NCBI GenBank assembly: GCA_002482845.1
Contig: DLGT01000103.1
Coordinates: 62,001 to 126,000 of the forward strand
Length of the DNA stretch: 64,000 nt
Direction of reading: 5' to 3'
DNA from: Saprospiraceae bacterium UBA7687
GTDB taxonomy: Bacteria > Bacteroidota > Bacteroidia > Chitinophagales > Saprospiraceae
Shown here: positions 1 to 8,524 of the stretch, in pieces
How positions within the stretch are numbered: position 1 is the first letter of the stretch
How the letters are laid out: each line of letters begins with the position of its first letter
Notes under the pieces: generated by a model
Told to the model about the DNA's origin: nothing
Seen by the model: the letters and a program-made list of their open reading frames with translations, nothing else
The model's database searches: none
Program-made: the position numbers and the translations under genes

Positions 1-180
1 AATGAATTGTCGGAGAGACAATTGGAAGTGTATAATTTAATTATTTCAGGAAAGACGAATAAAGAAATAATGACTCAGCTTTTTATAGAGCAAAGCACAC
101 TCAAGTCACATATAAACCAGATATATAAAAAACTTAACATTAAAAATAGAAGAGCATTGAAGAGTAATTTAAGACATTGA
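1..180 (+). CDS. C-terminal end of a LuxR/NarL-type DNA-binding regulator (5' truncated)
   Basis: The reading frame is open from base 1 and ends at TGA 178-180, giving 59 residues. It begins NELSERQLEVYNLI and continues through KTNKEI, STLKSHINQIYKKL and a basic tail. This is the four-helix LuxR (GerE) helix-turn-helix: the S-x-R-x-x-E entry, the TNKEI turn and the T-x-K-x-H recognition helix are all visible. The start and any receiver or ligand domain lie outside the window, so the signal it reads is unknown. The next gene starts about 110 bases downstream behind its own promoter-like sequence. Confidence 0.8.
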   Translation, partial: NELSERQLEVYNLIISGKTNKEIMTQLFIEQSTLKSHINQIYKKLNIKNRRALKSNLRH

Positions 181-227
181 CAATCAATCTTTGACATTAG
201 AATCAACCCTTTTTCAACCCCAAATGA

Positions 228-259
228 TTTGTTCAACTTGATACCACTAGCTTAGTTTG
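228..259 (+). promoter_or_regulatory. Bacteroidota-type promoter for the 64-residue ORF
   Basis: TTTG at 228-231 and TTagTTTG at 252-259 are separated by 20 bases. This matches the Bacteroidota -33/-7 layout (TTTG, then TAnnTTTG) with one mismatch. The ATG follows about 30 bases downstream. Confidence 0.45.
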
Positions 260-288
260 CATAAATTTTTACTTAAAATTCGAGTTAC

Positions 289-483
289 ATGAAAAACAAT
301 TTATTATATGTCGCAATGATTCTAATGATTCTCTGTTTACCGTTCAGAGGTAATGAAAACGAAGTCCATTGGTTATGGGCAGATATGCCATGGATACCAA
401 GGGTGTTCATACTAAGTTCATTAATTTGTGTTGGACTGTACTTGTTCAAAAAAGAAAGGATCACTAAAAAAAGCTTTGACTAA
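289..483 (+). CDS. Small membrane protein, unknown function
   Basis: 64 residues with an ATG start 30 bases after a good promoter match. There are two hydrophobic segments, about residues 5-19 and 39-53. They are joined by a short Trp-rich loop (HWLWADMPW), and a Lys-rich tail (KKERITKKSFD) ends the protein. This predicts a two-span inner-membrane protein with the tail probably in the cytoplasm. No family is recognised. A signal peptide is unlikely because no cleavage site follows the first segment. It could be a fragment of a larger family, but the promoter supports a real gene. Confidence 0.5.
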   Translation: MKNNLLYVAMILMILCLPFRGNENEVHWLWADMPWIPRVFILSSLICVGLYLFKKERITKKSFD

Positions 484-527
484 CGACAAAGCAATCGTTC
501 ATATCATACATAACGGGCAGTTTCTAG

Positions 528-668
528 GGTACAACTTGTCCAGACAGGCAGAAACCGAGGAACGTCCCAGTGATTGTACAATGGATTAGATGTTTTAAGT
601 GTAGGCTCGTAAAACGACTTAAGCTGGCATGCTTGTTTACCAAAAAACATAGACAAGACTAGTTGACC
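528..668 (+). ncRNA. Candidate structured RNA in a 348-base gap (strand uncertain)
   Basis: Between the small ORF and the DUF6261 gene (484-831) there is no credible ORF, but the first half is less AT-rich than other gaps and can fold. GGTaCAAC-TTGTC (528-540) can pair with GACAA-gacta-GTTGACC (652-668), 12 base pairs with two bulges. It encloses a hairpin in which TTAAGT (595-600) pairs with ACTTAA (617-622), with CGT/ACG inside. TTTCTAG occurs at both 521-527 and 670-676. No known RNA family is recognised. The remainder, 669-831, is plain AT-rich DNA. Confidence 0.25.
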
Positions 669-831
669 ATTTCTAGTATCTATAAATGATAATAAATAAT
701 AACTACCGCAAGCATCCTTTGCAACTATAAAAGTTAAATATTTCTAAAAATTACTTTTAAATATCATAGCCAACAAACATTCTCCGTTAGGATAGAAAAA
801 GATCATAAAAATCACCAAATATTTTTAATTT

Positions 832-1590
832 ATGAATACAATTTCAACCGCCTTATTTGGCAACTATCGCAATGGAGAGTATCTCCAGTTTATGAAGAAT
901 GTCGTTGCCATCTATGGTAACTATGACACAAATGCAATGCTTTTAAAAGCACGATTACAAACACTTACAGACGCTACCAAAGCGCTTGACGATGTCTTTA
1001 TGGCAACCACTGCTCATGAACTGACACCAGAATTGCAAGCGCTAGACATGAGACGAGACAAAGCTTTAATGGGTATCAAATTACACCTAAATAGCTATTC
1101 CTACAGTGAGGAAACAGAAATAGTGAAAGCAGCAAATATGCTCTTGACAAACTATCTATCTCACGGTGATAGGATAGATAAACTGAGCTATCAACAAGCT
1201 ACTGCTGTCATAGATGCATTATTGACAGATTGGAAGGATAATCCAACACTATTAGCTTGCGTCAACACCCTATCGCTTAATAGATGGGTAAGTTTATTGA
1301 CACAATTGAACAAAGACTTTAATGATATGTATATCATGCGAGCAAAAACATCCGTAAAATCTGGACAAGTGGATCAAAAAAGAATAGAAATGAGATCTGC
1401 TTATGACGAAATTACTTTTGATACAATAGCTTATGCAAGGGTTGCCATTGATAAAACGTCCTATAATTCAATTGTAGACGAGCTGAATGGACTGATCTCC
1501 AATTACAATACTTCTGTTACCCTTCGATTGGCAGGTCGTAGTACAGAGAGCAATGGTGTAGATAATAGTACAGAAGTTGTGCAAATATAG
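832..1590 (+). CDS. DUF6261 family protein
   Basis: 252 residues with no signal peptide or membrane segment, predicted largely helical. The N-terminal pattern (LFGNYRNGEYLQFMKNVV) and the overall length fit the Bacteroidota-specific DUF6261 family as I remember it. No function is established for the family and no catalytic motif is visible. The last 25 residues are low-complexity and polar (STESNGVDNSTEVV). It is a stand-alone gene: a 348-base gap lies before it and a strong terminator hairpin follows 36 bases after its stop. Confidence 0.6.
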   Translation: MNTISTALFGNYRNGEYLQFMKNVVAIYGNYDTNAMLLKARLQTLTDATKALDDVFMATTAHELTPELQALDMRRDKALMGIKLHLNSYSYSEETEIVKAANMLLTNYLSHGDRIDKLSYQQATAVIDALLTDWKDNPTLLACVNTLSLNRWVSLLTQLNKDFNDMYIMRAKTSVKSGQVDQKRIEMRSAYDEITFDTIAYARVAIDKTSYNSIVDELNGLISNYNTSVTLRLAGRSTESNGVDNSTEVVQI

Positions 1591-1626
1591 ATTGAATAAT
1601 AAAGATATAAGTTTCTGATGTAGATT

Positions 1627-1657
1627 GAAGCCTTTTGCCGTTATGGTGAAGGGCTTC
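1627..1657 (+). terminator. Hairpin terminator after the DUF6261 gene
   Basis: A 13-bp stem (GAAGCCTTTTGCC with GGTGAAGGGCTTC, including G-T pairs) closes a five-base loop GTTAT and is followed by TTAATTATAT. The remaining gap to 1869 is AT-rich with nothing recognised. Confidence 0.7.
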
Positions 1658-1869
1658 TTAATTATATGGCGTTACAGAATTTTCTACATGGTTTCTATTC
1701 AAGAAACCCAGGTAAGCATCTTCTACTCTTTCTTTTAAACATTCTTTTTCTTAAAATCTACCACTTAATTGAATTACCTTTTATATTTGTTCTTGAAAAA
1801 CAAAAATATCATAGTAAACAAACATGACATAAACATTTAATTTACATAAAAAGTAAGTGTTACTTATTT

Positions 1870-1877
1870 TAAATTTG
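1870..1877 (+). promoter_or_regulatory. -7 box of the M48 protease gene
   Basis: TAaaTTTG matches the Bacteroidota -7 consensus, 33 bases before the ATG. No clear -33 TTTG is seen. Confidence 0.35.
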
Positions 1878-1910
1878 TGTGTGATTTTAGAACAGAAAAA
1901 AAAATAATCT

Positions 1911-3974
1911 ATGAAAGAAATAAAAATATCTCAAGAGTTTAAAACCCAAACAACTAGGGCTGTATTATCTATAATATTTTTTGTCATAATATATTTACTT
2001 ATGTTGGTGCTTGCTGTTGGATTAACCGCTTTATGTGTTTATGCAGGCGTAATGCTGATTGTGATTAAACCAATGATTATAACTATGGCTTTAGGAATTG
2101 GTCTAGCCAGTTTAGGTGTTTTAGTATTGTTTTTCTTACTCAAATTTATCTTTAAGTCGCATAAAGTTGATCGGTCTCATCTCACTGAAATTAAGAAAAC
2201 AGACGAACAAAAACTTTTTAAAATGATTGACGATATCGTAAAAGAAGTAGGGACAAACTTCCCCAAAAAAGTATATCTGTCTTCTGATGTAAATGCCGCT
2301 GTATTTTATGACTCTAGTTTTTGGAGTATGCTTTTTCCAATCAAAAAGAATCTGCAAATTGGATTAGGACTAGTGAATACGGTTACCCAATCGGAACTTA
2401 AGGCAATATTAAGCCACGAATTTGGACATTTTTCTCAAAAAACAATGAAAGTTGGAAGTTATGTTTACAATGTGAATCAAGTCATTTTCAATCTGTTACT
2501 TGATAATGAAGCTTACGATGATCTTTTACAAAAATGGGCAAATGCCAGCGGATATTTTTCAATTTTCGTAGTTATAGCCTTTAAAATCATAGAAGGCATA
2601 AAATGGGTGCTAAAACAAGTTTATGACGTAGTTAATAAAAGTTATATGGCACTGTCCAGAGAAATGGAATTTCATGCAGATGAAATAGCAGCCAATGTTA
2701 CGGGCTACGAGCCTTTAAAAGATTCGTTACTTAGATTGCATTTGACGGATTATTCCTTTAATTCAGTTTTGTCTTTTTATGATAAAAAAATAGCAGATAA
2801 TCTAAAATCTGATAACATTTATAAAGACCACTTATTTGTAACAAACTTTTTTGCAAAAGAAAGTAACATTGAATTAAATAATAATTTGCCCCAAGTTTCT
2901 GAAAAAGATTTAAACAAGTTTAATAAATCAAAATTGGTTATTAAAGATCAATGGGCTTCGCATCCAAGCACAGAAGAGAGGGTTAGAATGCTAGAAAAAA
3001 CAGGTTTATCTCAAACAAACGCCAATAATGAGCCCGCCAATCTGCTATTTACAGACATAGAGAAAACCCAAATTGAGATTACACAAAAGTTATTTACAAA
3101 TGTAGTTTACTCAGGAGAATGCTCAACTTTACCTATTGAAATATTTCAATCAAACTTCAAAGAAGACTATTTAAAAAACACCTTCTCAAAGGTTTATAAT
3201 AGTTACTACGACATTAAAAATCCATTATTTTTTGACGTTCAGCATATTGAACATAATGCTGAACATGCCCAACTTGAAGATTTGTTTTCAGAAAATAAAG
3301 TGGATGAAGTTTATACTGTCGTATCACTACAAAGTGATATTGAATTAATCAAACAAATTTCCGATAAAACATTGGACGTAAAAACCTTTGATTATGAAGG
3401 TATTAAATACTCGAAGAAAGATTGTCAAGGTCTACTTTCTAAACTAGAGAAGGAGGTAGAAATATTGAATGAAAAAATTAGATCAAATGATATTGAAATT
3501 TTTAGATATTTTAGAAGTAAGGAACAAAAAGCTAATTTGAATCCTTTATTAGAAAATCTATACATCCATTTTTTTAATTTCGACAAGGAGTTTGATACTA
3601 AATATGAAGTCTATATTCAACTATCAATCGAGTTGCAGTTTGTAAGTTATACAACACCATTCGAACAAATAAGAGCCAATTTTAATAAGATAGAACCACT
3701 CGAAAAAAGATTAAAAAAAGGTATCACGGAAATATTAGAAAGTCAAGATTATCAGGCTGAATTAACTAAAGAAATTAAAGAAAATTTTGAATTGTACCTA
3801 ACTAAAAAATGGCTGTATTTTGGAATTGATACATACGAGGAGAATAATTTACAAATGTTGTTTTCAGCTGTGAATAGTTATGCTTTCCTTTTATCCAGAA
3901 GATACTTTCTGACAAAGCAAAAATTATTAAATTACCAAGTAGAATTAATAAATTCCACACCAAACAACATCTAA
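1911..3974 (+). CDS. Membrane-anchored M48 family zinc metalloprotease
   Basis: 687 residues. Two long hydrophobic segments (about residues 17-42 and 45-80) anchor the N-terminus. A gluzincin domain follows: HEFGH at 169-173 supplies two zinc histidines and the catalytic Glu, and SREMEFHAD (249-257) supplies the third ligand, Glu253. This is the M48 (HtpX/Ste24-like) arrangement, with the active site presumably at the inner membrane. From about residue 360 to the end there is a long Lys/Glu-rich helical region with no recognised domain, so the protein is more than twice the size of HtpX. It is a single gene with its own -7 box. The substrate is unknown; membrane-protein quality control is the family-level expectation. 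Confidence 0.85.
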   Translation: MKEIKISQEFKTQTTRAVLSIIFFVIIYLLMLVLAVGLTALCVYAGVMLIVIKPMIITMALGIGLASLGVLVLFFLLKFIFKSHKVDRSHLTEIKKTDEQKLFKMIDDIVKEVGTNFPKKVYLSSDVNAAVFYDSSFWSMLFPIKKNLQIGLGLVNTVTQSELKAILSHEFGHFSQKTMKVGSYVYNVNQVIFNLLLDNEAYDDLLQKWANASGYFSIFVVIAFKIIEGIKWVLKQVYDVVNKSYMALSREMEFHADEIAANVTGYEPLKDSLLRLHLTDYSFNSVLSFYDKKIADNLKSDNIYKDHLFVTNFFAKESNIELNNNLPQVSEKDLNKFNKSKLVIKDQWASHPSTEERVRMLEKTGLSQTNANNEPANLLFTDIEKTQIEITQKLFTNVVYSGECSTLPIEIFQSNFKEDYLKNTFSKVYNSYYDIKNPLFFDVQHIEHNAEHAQLEDLFSENKVDEVYTVVSLQSDIELIKQISDKTLDVKTFDYEGIKYSKKDCQGLLSKLEKEVEILNEKIRSNDIEIFRYFRSKEQKANLNPLLENLYIHFFNFDKEFDTKYEVYIQLSIELQFVSYTTPFEQIRANFNKIEPLEKRLKKGITEILESQDYQAELTKEIKENFELYLTKKWLYFGIDTYEENNLQMLFSAVNSYAFLLSRRYFLTKQKLLNYQVELINSTPNNI

Positions 3975-4097
3975 GAGATATATGAAGGGGCATAGCCCTA
4001 TAATCTTAAAATCATAGGTTTCCATAGAGAATCAATAAAACACCAGCATCTATAGACCTTAGCTAGATCACTGTTATTATAAATCTCTATATAGTTA

Positions 4098-4610
4098 TCA
4101 TGTTTTTTTTAGCTGTAATTTCCAATGAAAGAACGTCTCTGATTCGCCAATTTTGGTGAAATTGTTTTTTTCAAGAACTTTGAAAGATGCAGTGTTGGTT
4201 TTGTCAGTGGATGCAGTAATTGCATGTACGATAATTTGTTTTTTTGCCCATTCAATGATTCCGCCTACAATTTCTGTCATAAATCCATTCCCTTGGAACT
4301 CGTCATAAGTTCCATATCCAATTTCTATCTCTCCTTTTGAATTCGGTTCACCGACAATACATAAGTCTCCAATCATTTTATTTTCAGCTTTTGAGATACC
4401 CGTCCACAATGTGGAATACAAATAGTCCTTTGTTTTGTCGGCTACATTTGGTAAAATGGTTTGTTCGAAAGCTTCCTTAAGTTCAGGAGAAATCGTCCTT
4501 GAAGTTTCATTCAAAATCAATTCAGCTTCCAGTGAGTGGTCGCATTTGATATACTTTACTAATTGATCGTAAGTCAATGGTCGTATAAATAGCCTAGTTG
4601 TTTCTATCAT
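4098..4610 (-). CDS. GNAT family N-acetyltransferase (RimJ/RimL-like)
   Basis: 170 residues. It opens with ETTRLFIRPLT, the usual N-terminus of the RimJ/RimL branch of acetyl-CoA-dependent N-acetyltransferases. The acetyl-CoA pyrophosphate loop is at 106-113 (QGNGFMTE, fitting Q/R-x-x-G-x-G/A). Motif B follows at about 139-151 (NTASFKVLEKNNF). The acceptor cannot be deduced. The gene converges on the M48 protease; the 123-base gap between them contains only weak hairpins (around 3986-4019). Confidence 0.85.
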   Translation of the reverse strand: MIETTRLFIRPLTYDQLVKYIKCDHSLEAELILNETSRTISPELKEAFEQTILPNVADKTKDYLYSTLWTGISKAENKMIGDLCIVGEPNSKGEIEIGYGTYDEFQGNGFMTEIVGGIIEWAKKQIIVHAITASTDKTNTASFKVLEKNNFTKIGESETFFHWKLQLKKT

Positions 4611-4805
4611 TTACTTGATTTTTTTTGTTCTGTTTACATCTTTCGTACATTCGGATTATTACTTACACCTATTTTCAACCTGATTTCCAAAGACCATCAT
4701 TATCATTGATTACATAGGATTGTCCTTACAATACATGATTGCAAGATTAAATTGTATGTAAAATTTATTCCAACCATCAATCAAACCACGATTGCACACT
4801 AGATG

Positions 4806-5429
4806 TCATAAATGAATTTTTATACCTAGACTATTTATTGGATCAAAAAGTACATTGACATAATTGAGCCTATAAGCATCTGAATTATTAATCCGATAAT
4901 AAACACCAAGTCTTGTATTAGCTATAATCGATACTCTTTCCCCAACTTTGTAATTAAAGTCTAGCACTGATGCAATGCCAGTTTCAAATGTGCGCGAATT
5001 ATTTAGTGAAATTATAGGATTTATATCGTCCCCATAGTATCCATCATAACCAATCATTTGGAAAAGTATTTCACCACCTAAATGAGCAGAAAATCTGTTT
5101 TTCTGAAAAAGCCTTTTAGTAAGTCCCAATCCTATTTGATATCCTGTGATCGAATAAAATTCATACGCAGTAATGTAAAACTTGTTTTGGGCAGCACTGT
5201 ACTTCATCAAACTTACATACATTTTAGTTTTTTCATCTTTTATGATACCAACTTTGAATCCATTAAGGAAGTCAATTTGGTTTTCATAGCTGTTTATATC
5301 GAATAGTCCAGGCACTTTGGTATATCTTCCTAGATTCATTTCTATAAAATATCTTGACCTATTCTCCGATGTCTGAGCAAAAACGGAAGAAGTTAAAACC
5401 AAGAGCATTAAAATCTGAAATTGTTTCAT
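4806..5429 (-). CDS. Secreted or outer-membrane beta-barrel-like protein, unknown
   Basis: 207 residues. A signal peptide (MKQFQILMLLVLTSSVFAQ, cleavage after AQ) is followed by alternating aromatic and polar strands (for example FYITAYEFYSITGYQIGLG). The terminus SLGIKIHL resembles an outer-membrane barrel C-terminus. It looks like a small porin-fold protein of about eight strands, which is inference from pattern only. No family is named. It is flanked by 195-base gaps on both sides and appears to be monocistronic. Confidence 0.55.
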   Translation of the reverse strand: MKQFQILMLLVLTSSVFAQTSENRSRYFIEMNLGRYTKVPGLFDINSYENQIDFLNGFKVGIIKDEKTKMYVSLMKYSAAQNKFYITAYEFYSITGYQIGLGLTKRLFQKNRFSAHLGGEILFQMIGYDGYYGDDINPIISLNNSRTFETGIASVLDFNYKVGERVSIIANTRLGVYYRINNSDAYRLNYVNVLFDPINSLGIKIHL

Positions 5430-5624
5430 GTTGTTATTGTTTATTTTATACTAGACGTCCCTTTTTATAACGTTAGTTGGTTTTCGATAGATGTGATTTC
5501 TTTATAAAAATTAGACAAATGTAAAATAAATTTTCAAATGCTGTCTATGATAATGCATATTGATGTAGGAAAATCATTCATGATGTCGTCTAGATACACA
5601 TTCTTGACCATACAACTGTATAAA

Positions 5625-6416
5625 CTACCCAAAAGGCGTAATACGTACTTCTCCAAATTTCCAATCAGACACATATCCAAAAACCAAAAGAAATAAAACA
5701 CCAATTTCTAGACATAGTAAGACGAAAAATAACATAATTCGGTAAGTTGTACCCCAATTGGAGTAATCTCCGCCAAAAGCATTAAAATATCCATACCACA
5801 CATACATAATGATTATGGCTGTGATGACTAAACTAGCAATATTGGCACTAAAATTTAAAAAGTTGTTTAGCGGAAAATAAATATTCCCTAAGGTAGACAA
5901 TAATAAAATCCCCAATAATATCATGCCAGATAAGATGGAATGTTCACTTACGTTAAGCTTCTTTTTCCTGAATAATACAAAACTATTGAATGCTGCAAAG
6001 GGTACAAAAAGGAAAAGAATGATATTCCTTTTTTGGGAAATTATTTTGTCAAGTTTTTCACTAGCTTCATTTAGATATACCTTTTTAGTGACAAGTTCTC
6101 CGCTTTGATCACCAAACAAATCACCCATATTATTCGTAAATATCAATGCTCCAATGGTCAGCAATATCAAGTAAAAGATATTGTAAAAACGCTTTCTTTT
6201 TCCAGCAATATAATCTAGTGCCGCTTGCCCCGGCCGAAGTAATGCTTGTTTTGCAGTGTATAGTATACCTAATTCAAGATTGAATACACCTTGAATGACA
6301 TCATTATATAAGAGATTTTTGAATGTAATCCGTCGTGTATCTGCTTTTTGACCACAACCCGAACAAAACTTATCGGTCAATTTCTTTCCACAGTTTAAGC
6401 AGATATTATTTTTCAT
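5625..6416 (-). CDS. DUF3667 family zinc-ribbon membrane protein
   Basis: 263 residues. The N-terminal zinc ribbon carries Cys6, Cys9, Cys18 and Cys21 (CLNCG and CSGCG). The DUF3667 core follows, with FNLELGILYTAKQALLRPG and DYIAGKRKRFYN, and then about five hydrophobic segments (roughly 78-98, 130-150, 158-176, 185-208 and 225-250). DUF3667 is a Bacteroidota family of integral membrane proteins of unknown function. The ribbon is presumably cytoplasmic. There is no operon partner. Confidence 0.8.
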   Translation of the reverse strand: MKNNICLNCGKKLTDKFCSGCGQKADTRRITFKNLLYNDVIQGVFNLELGILYTAKQALLRPGQAALDYIAGKRKRFYNIFYLILLTIGALIFTNNMGDLFGDQSGELVTKKVYLNEASEKLDKIISQKRNIILFLFVPFAAFNSFVLFRKKKLNVSEHSILSGMILLGILLLSTLGNIYFPLNNFLNFSANIASLVITAIIIMYVWYGYFNAFGGDYSNWGTTYRIMLFFVLLCLEIGVLFLLVFGYVSDWKFGEVRITPFG

Positions 6417-6555
6417 TTATTTATATCGATTTGAAACAAACGTATTTAGTGATAAAACATTTATCTGCAACAAATATAAAATAGATTTTCAGATTCAGCA
6501 CATGGTGACACTTATTTCATAAAAAATACTGATTATTAATGAAATAATAACATTA

Positions 6556-6700
6556 TAACTTTAGCAACTAATTCAGCTCCTTTAGGAGTCAAAGGTAAAT
6601 CCTGTCAAAGGTTTTGATTTTAAAAACGATTGATTAGAAGAGATGCTTTTCAGGGAAAAGCCAAATTACTTGTCTCAATTCATAATTTGAGACATTTTTA
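6556..6700 (+). ncRNA. Candidate small RNA with four hairpins
   Basis: This lies in the 364-base gap between divergent genes. A -7-like box TAacTTTA (6556-6563) is followed by hairpins at 6576-6589 (GCTCC/GGAGT with a G-T pair, loop TTTA), about 6611-6627 (GTTTT/AAAAC), 6645-6661 (GCTTTTC, loop AGG, GAAAAGC, 7 perfect bp) and 6671-6694 ending in TTTTT. No ORF is present and no known RNA family is recognised. It could instead be the 5' leader of the lipoprotein gene at 6781. Confidence 0.25.
6671..6700 (+). terminator. Terminator-like hairpin upstream of the 6781 lipoprotein gene
   Basis: TGTCTCAATT (6671-6680) pairs with AATTTGAGACA (to 6694) with one bulged T, followed by ATTTTTAATATTT. The motif GAGACA recurs at 6732-6737, next to the downstream -7 box, so an operator role is an alternative. 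Confidence 0.4.
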
Positions 6701-6735
6701 ATATTTATTCATTACAGCTTTATTTTAAAATGAGA

Positions 6736-6743
6736 CAACTTTG
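6736..6743 (+). promoter_or_regulatory. -7-like box of the lipoprotein gene
   Basis: CAacTTTG followed by CAGCG, one mismatch from TAnnTTTG, 37 bases before the ATG. No -33 element is evident. Confidence 0.3.
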
Positions 6744-6780
6744 CAGCGTTACAATGTCGTAGCATCAAAATTTATAGAAA

Positions 6781-7128
6781 ATGAAAATCTTAATCAACAT
6801 CATTTTATGTATTACCTTACTGACATCTTGTAGTCTGACATCTACCACCTTTATTAAGCCCAACGAATCCTTTGTACTTGGCAACAATCAACACGGCAAA
6901 TTTTCAGTAAAACTAAAAAACATTTCTACAACAAATCTGACGATTTGGATGATGCCTATAGATGGTGGCAAACACTCTCCTATCGATGTCAAACCGAATG
7001 AAACCATAAAAATAAAAGTAGACAAAAACACGGCTTTAACCATAGAAAACAACCATCCTAGTGAAGCTACTGTAGAACTAGTAGTGAAAGGAGACACAGG
7101 ATTGTCGATGGGATATAAAAGTAAGTAA
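6781..7128 (+). CDS. Small lipoprotein, unknown function
   Basis: 115 residues. A lipoprotein signal peptide ends in LLTSC with Cys17 as the acylated residue. The mature part is a short beta-rich domain (KFSVKLKNISTTNLTIWMMP, then alternating strands with IKVDKNTALTIENN). It may be a small immunoglobulin-like or beta-sandwich fold in the periplasm or on the cell surface (inference). No family is recognised. It is monocistronic, behind a weak -7 box and a hairpin-rich leader region. Confidence 0.6.
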   Translation: MKILINIILCITLLTSCSLTSTTFIKPNESFVLGNNQHGKFSVKLKNISTTNLTIWMMPIDGGKHSPIDVKPNETIKIKVDKNTALTIENNHPSEATVELVVKGDTGLSMGYKSK

Positions 7129-7266
7129 AGATTTAATAGTTAATTATCACTTATATCCAAGTACATTACCACAGCGCACAAGTATAAACACTTAATAGCT
7201 TTACAAGCATAACTACCTACTCGCTATCAGTATATACACTTGAAAACTTCGTAGTATAAATACGCT

Positions 7267-7296
7267 TTTGCATATTTCTGAATGCCTGCATCTTTG
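7267..7296 (+). promoter_or_regulatory. Promoter of the 110-residue protein
   Basis: TTTG (7267-7270), an 18-base spacer, then CAtcTTTG (7289-7296). This is one mismatch from the Bacteroidota consensus. It implies a leader of nearly 90 bases before the ATG at 7391. Confidence 0.45.
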
Positions 7297-7390
7297 CATT
7301 ATCATTTTGACCGGTAGAATGATAAAAGGTGGTAGCCGAAATTCCTTGAAATGTGTAGGCAACATTGTTTTTTTCTTTAATATTAATATC

Positions 7391-7723
7391 ATGGGACTTC
7401 AACAAGTTGGCAAATTTAAATTAGATCAAGATGGCGCTTATGTAGCTAGAACAGAATTTCATTTTATGGGTGATGATGGTCAATGGCATTGGTCACAACA
7501 AACGGACAATGAACTTGCAGGACAACAGTACACCACCGACCCAGGTGACCTAGGTGTTCCAGATGGTGCCATCGTCACTTTCAAACTTTGGGTAATGGCA
7601 GGTTATGACAGAGAAGCAACACAAAGTTTCCAATATACAAAAGGTAGCTCAAAAACAGCAGAATACAGAAGCTCTGGTATCACAGTTAATCCTGGTTTAC
7701 AGTTTAATGGCATTTTAGGATAA
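7391..7723 (+). CDS. Small cytosolic beta-rich protein, unknown
   Basis: 110 residues from ATG 7391 (MGLQQVGKFKL). The frame is open to 7268, but that extension overlaps the promoter and is not protein-like, so the shorter start is chosen. There is no signal peptide. The protein is rich in aromatics and Gly/Thr (QWHWSQQTDNE, AIVTFKLWVMAGYD, SFQYTKGSSKTAEY), as in a compact beta-sandwich or lectin-like fold. I do not recognise the family with confidence. It ends cleanly at a strong terminator and stands alone. Confidence 0.55.
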   Translation: MGLQQVGKFKLDQDGAYVARTEFHFMGDDGQWHWSQQTDNELAGQQYTTDPGDLGVPDGAIVTFKLWVMAGYDREATQSFQYTKGSSKTAEYRSSGITVNPGLQFNGILG

Positions 7724-7746
7724 TTCAAAATATCCAATCTCAATCT

Positions 7747-7781
7747 AAGGCGAGTGTACACCATGTGCATTCGCCTTTTTT
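7747..7781 (+). terminator. Rho-independent terminator
   Basis: AAGGCGA pairs with TCGCCTT, with inner TG/CA and ACA/TGT pairs, followed by a run of six T. It ends the transcript of the 110-residue protein. The rest of the gap, 7782-8086, is AT-rich and holds nothing recognisable. Confidence 0.8.
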
Positions 7782-8086
7782 GTTGTTTTATCCGTTTTTA
7801 GTCGAAAAATACTATGCCCAAAACCAATTTAACCATTGATAGTCATTGTATTAGTAAAGAATGAAAACTTAGCTCAGTTTATATACGTATAAATACTTAT
7901 AGCAGAGTAATTTTTTTTTACTATTTTGTGCCGTCTTCTAGAGACAAGAGATAAGATAAAAAGCAGTTCTGCACCTGACTGTTCTTTCTACATTAAGTTA
8001 TTTCCCTGCGAGAATAAGTTGTTATAAAAATTTTGATTTAAAAACAATTTTAAATGTATTTAATCACCCTTTAATATAATTTTATC

Positions 8087-8524
8087 ATGAAAAACCAATT
8101 TTTATTTTTCTGTGTCCTTTGTACATTTCTTTTTTTAATTGCTTGCGGCGAAACCAAAAAACCAGAAGTGGTGGAAGAAGCAGTAGCAGAAGTTAAAGCA
8201 GATACGACCAATTCAACAAAAGACACCATTTCATTGGCAAAGTTTAATACTTGGACCAATGCGTGGGTTCAAGGTGGTCAAGCGTATACTGCCACTACTC
8301 TCACTAGATATTATACTATGCCTGTGATAGACCTTGCAGAAGTATTGGGAGAAACACCAGCAGCGGCAAGATTTTATCAAGGTCTTGATGTGTCTGTTAC
8401 ACCTAATGTCCCTCACTTATTACTAGTAGGCGTAGATGCAAATGGCAACGACATGCTTGACTACAGTGCAGGCCAGTATGTGTATGACGTAACGCGTCCT
8501 TGCCCACCTAAATGTGGAAAATAA
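8087..8524 (+). CDS. Lipoprotein heading a two-component operon
   Basis: 145 residues. The lipoprotein signal (FLFLIACG, Cys20) is followed by an acidic and Thr-rich linker and a globular part of about 95 residues ending DVTRPCPPKCGK. The two closing cysteines may form a disulfide. No family is recognised. It is the first gene of four. The next ORF starts inside its last codons, and a histidine kinase and response regulator follow, so a role as the sensed or regulated envelope component is possible (inference). Confidence 0.6.
   Translation: MKNQFLFFCVLCTFLFLIACGETKKPEVVEEAVAEVKADTTNSTKDTISLAKFNTWTNAWVQGGQAYTATTLTRYYTMPVIDLAEVLGETPAAARFYQGLDVSVTPNVPHLLLVGVDANGNDMLDYSAGQYVYDVTRPCPPKCGK

Noticed and set aside
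481..540. Integron-like attC recombination site after the 64-residue ORF (CTAACG, later CGGGCAG)
   Set aside because: The R'/R'' core sites do not match, the neighbouring genes are in mixed orientation and no integrase or repeated attC was seen.
541..600. Resemblance of GAGGAACGTCC to the RNase P RNA core (GAGGAAAGTCC)
   Set aside because: Only this short string resembles it; the rest of the conserved RNase P core is absent.
7268..7390. 41-residue N-terminal extension of the 110-residue protein
   Set aside because: It overlaps the promoter and its sequence is not protein-like.
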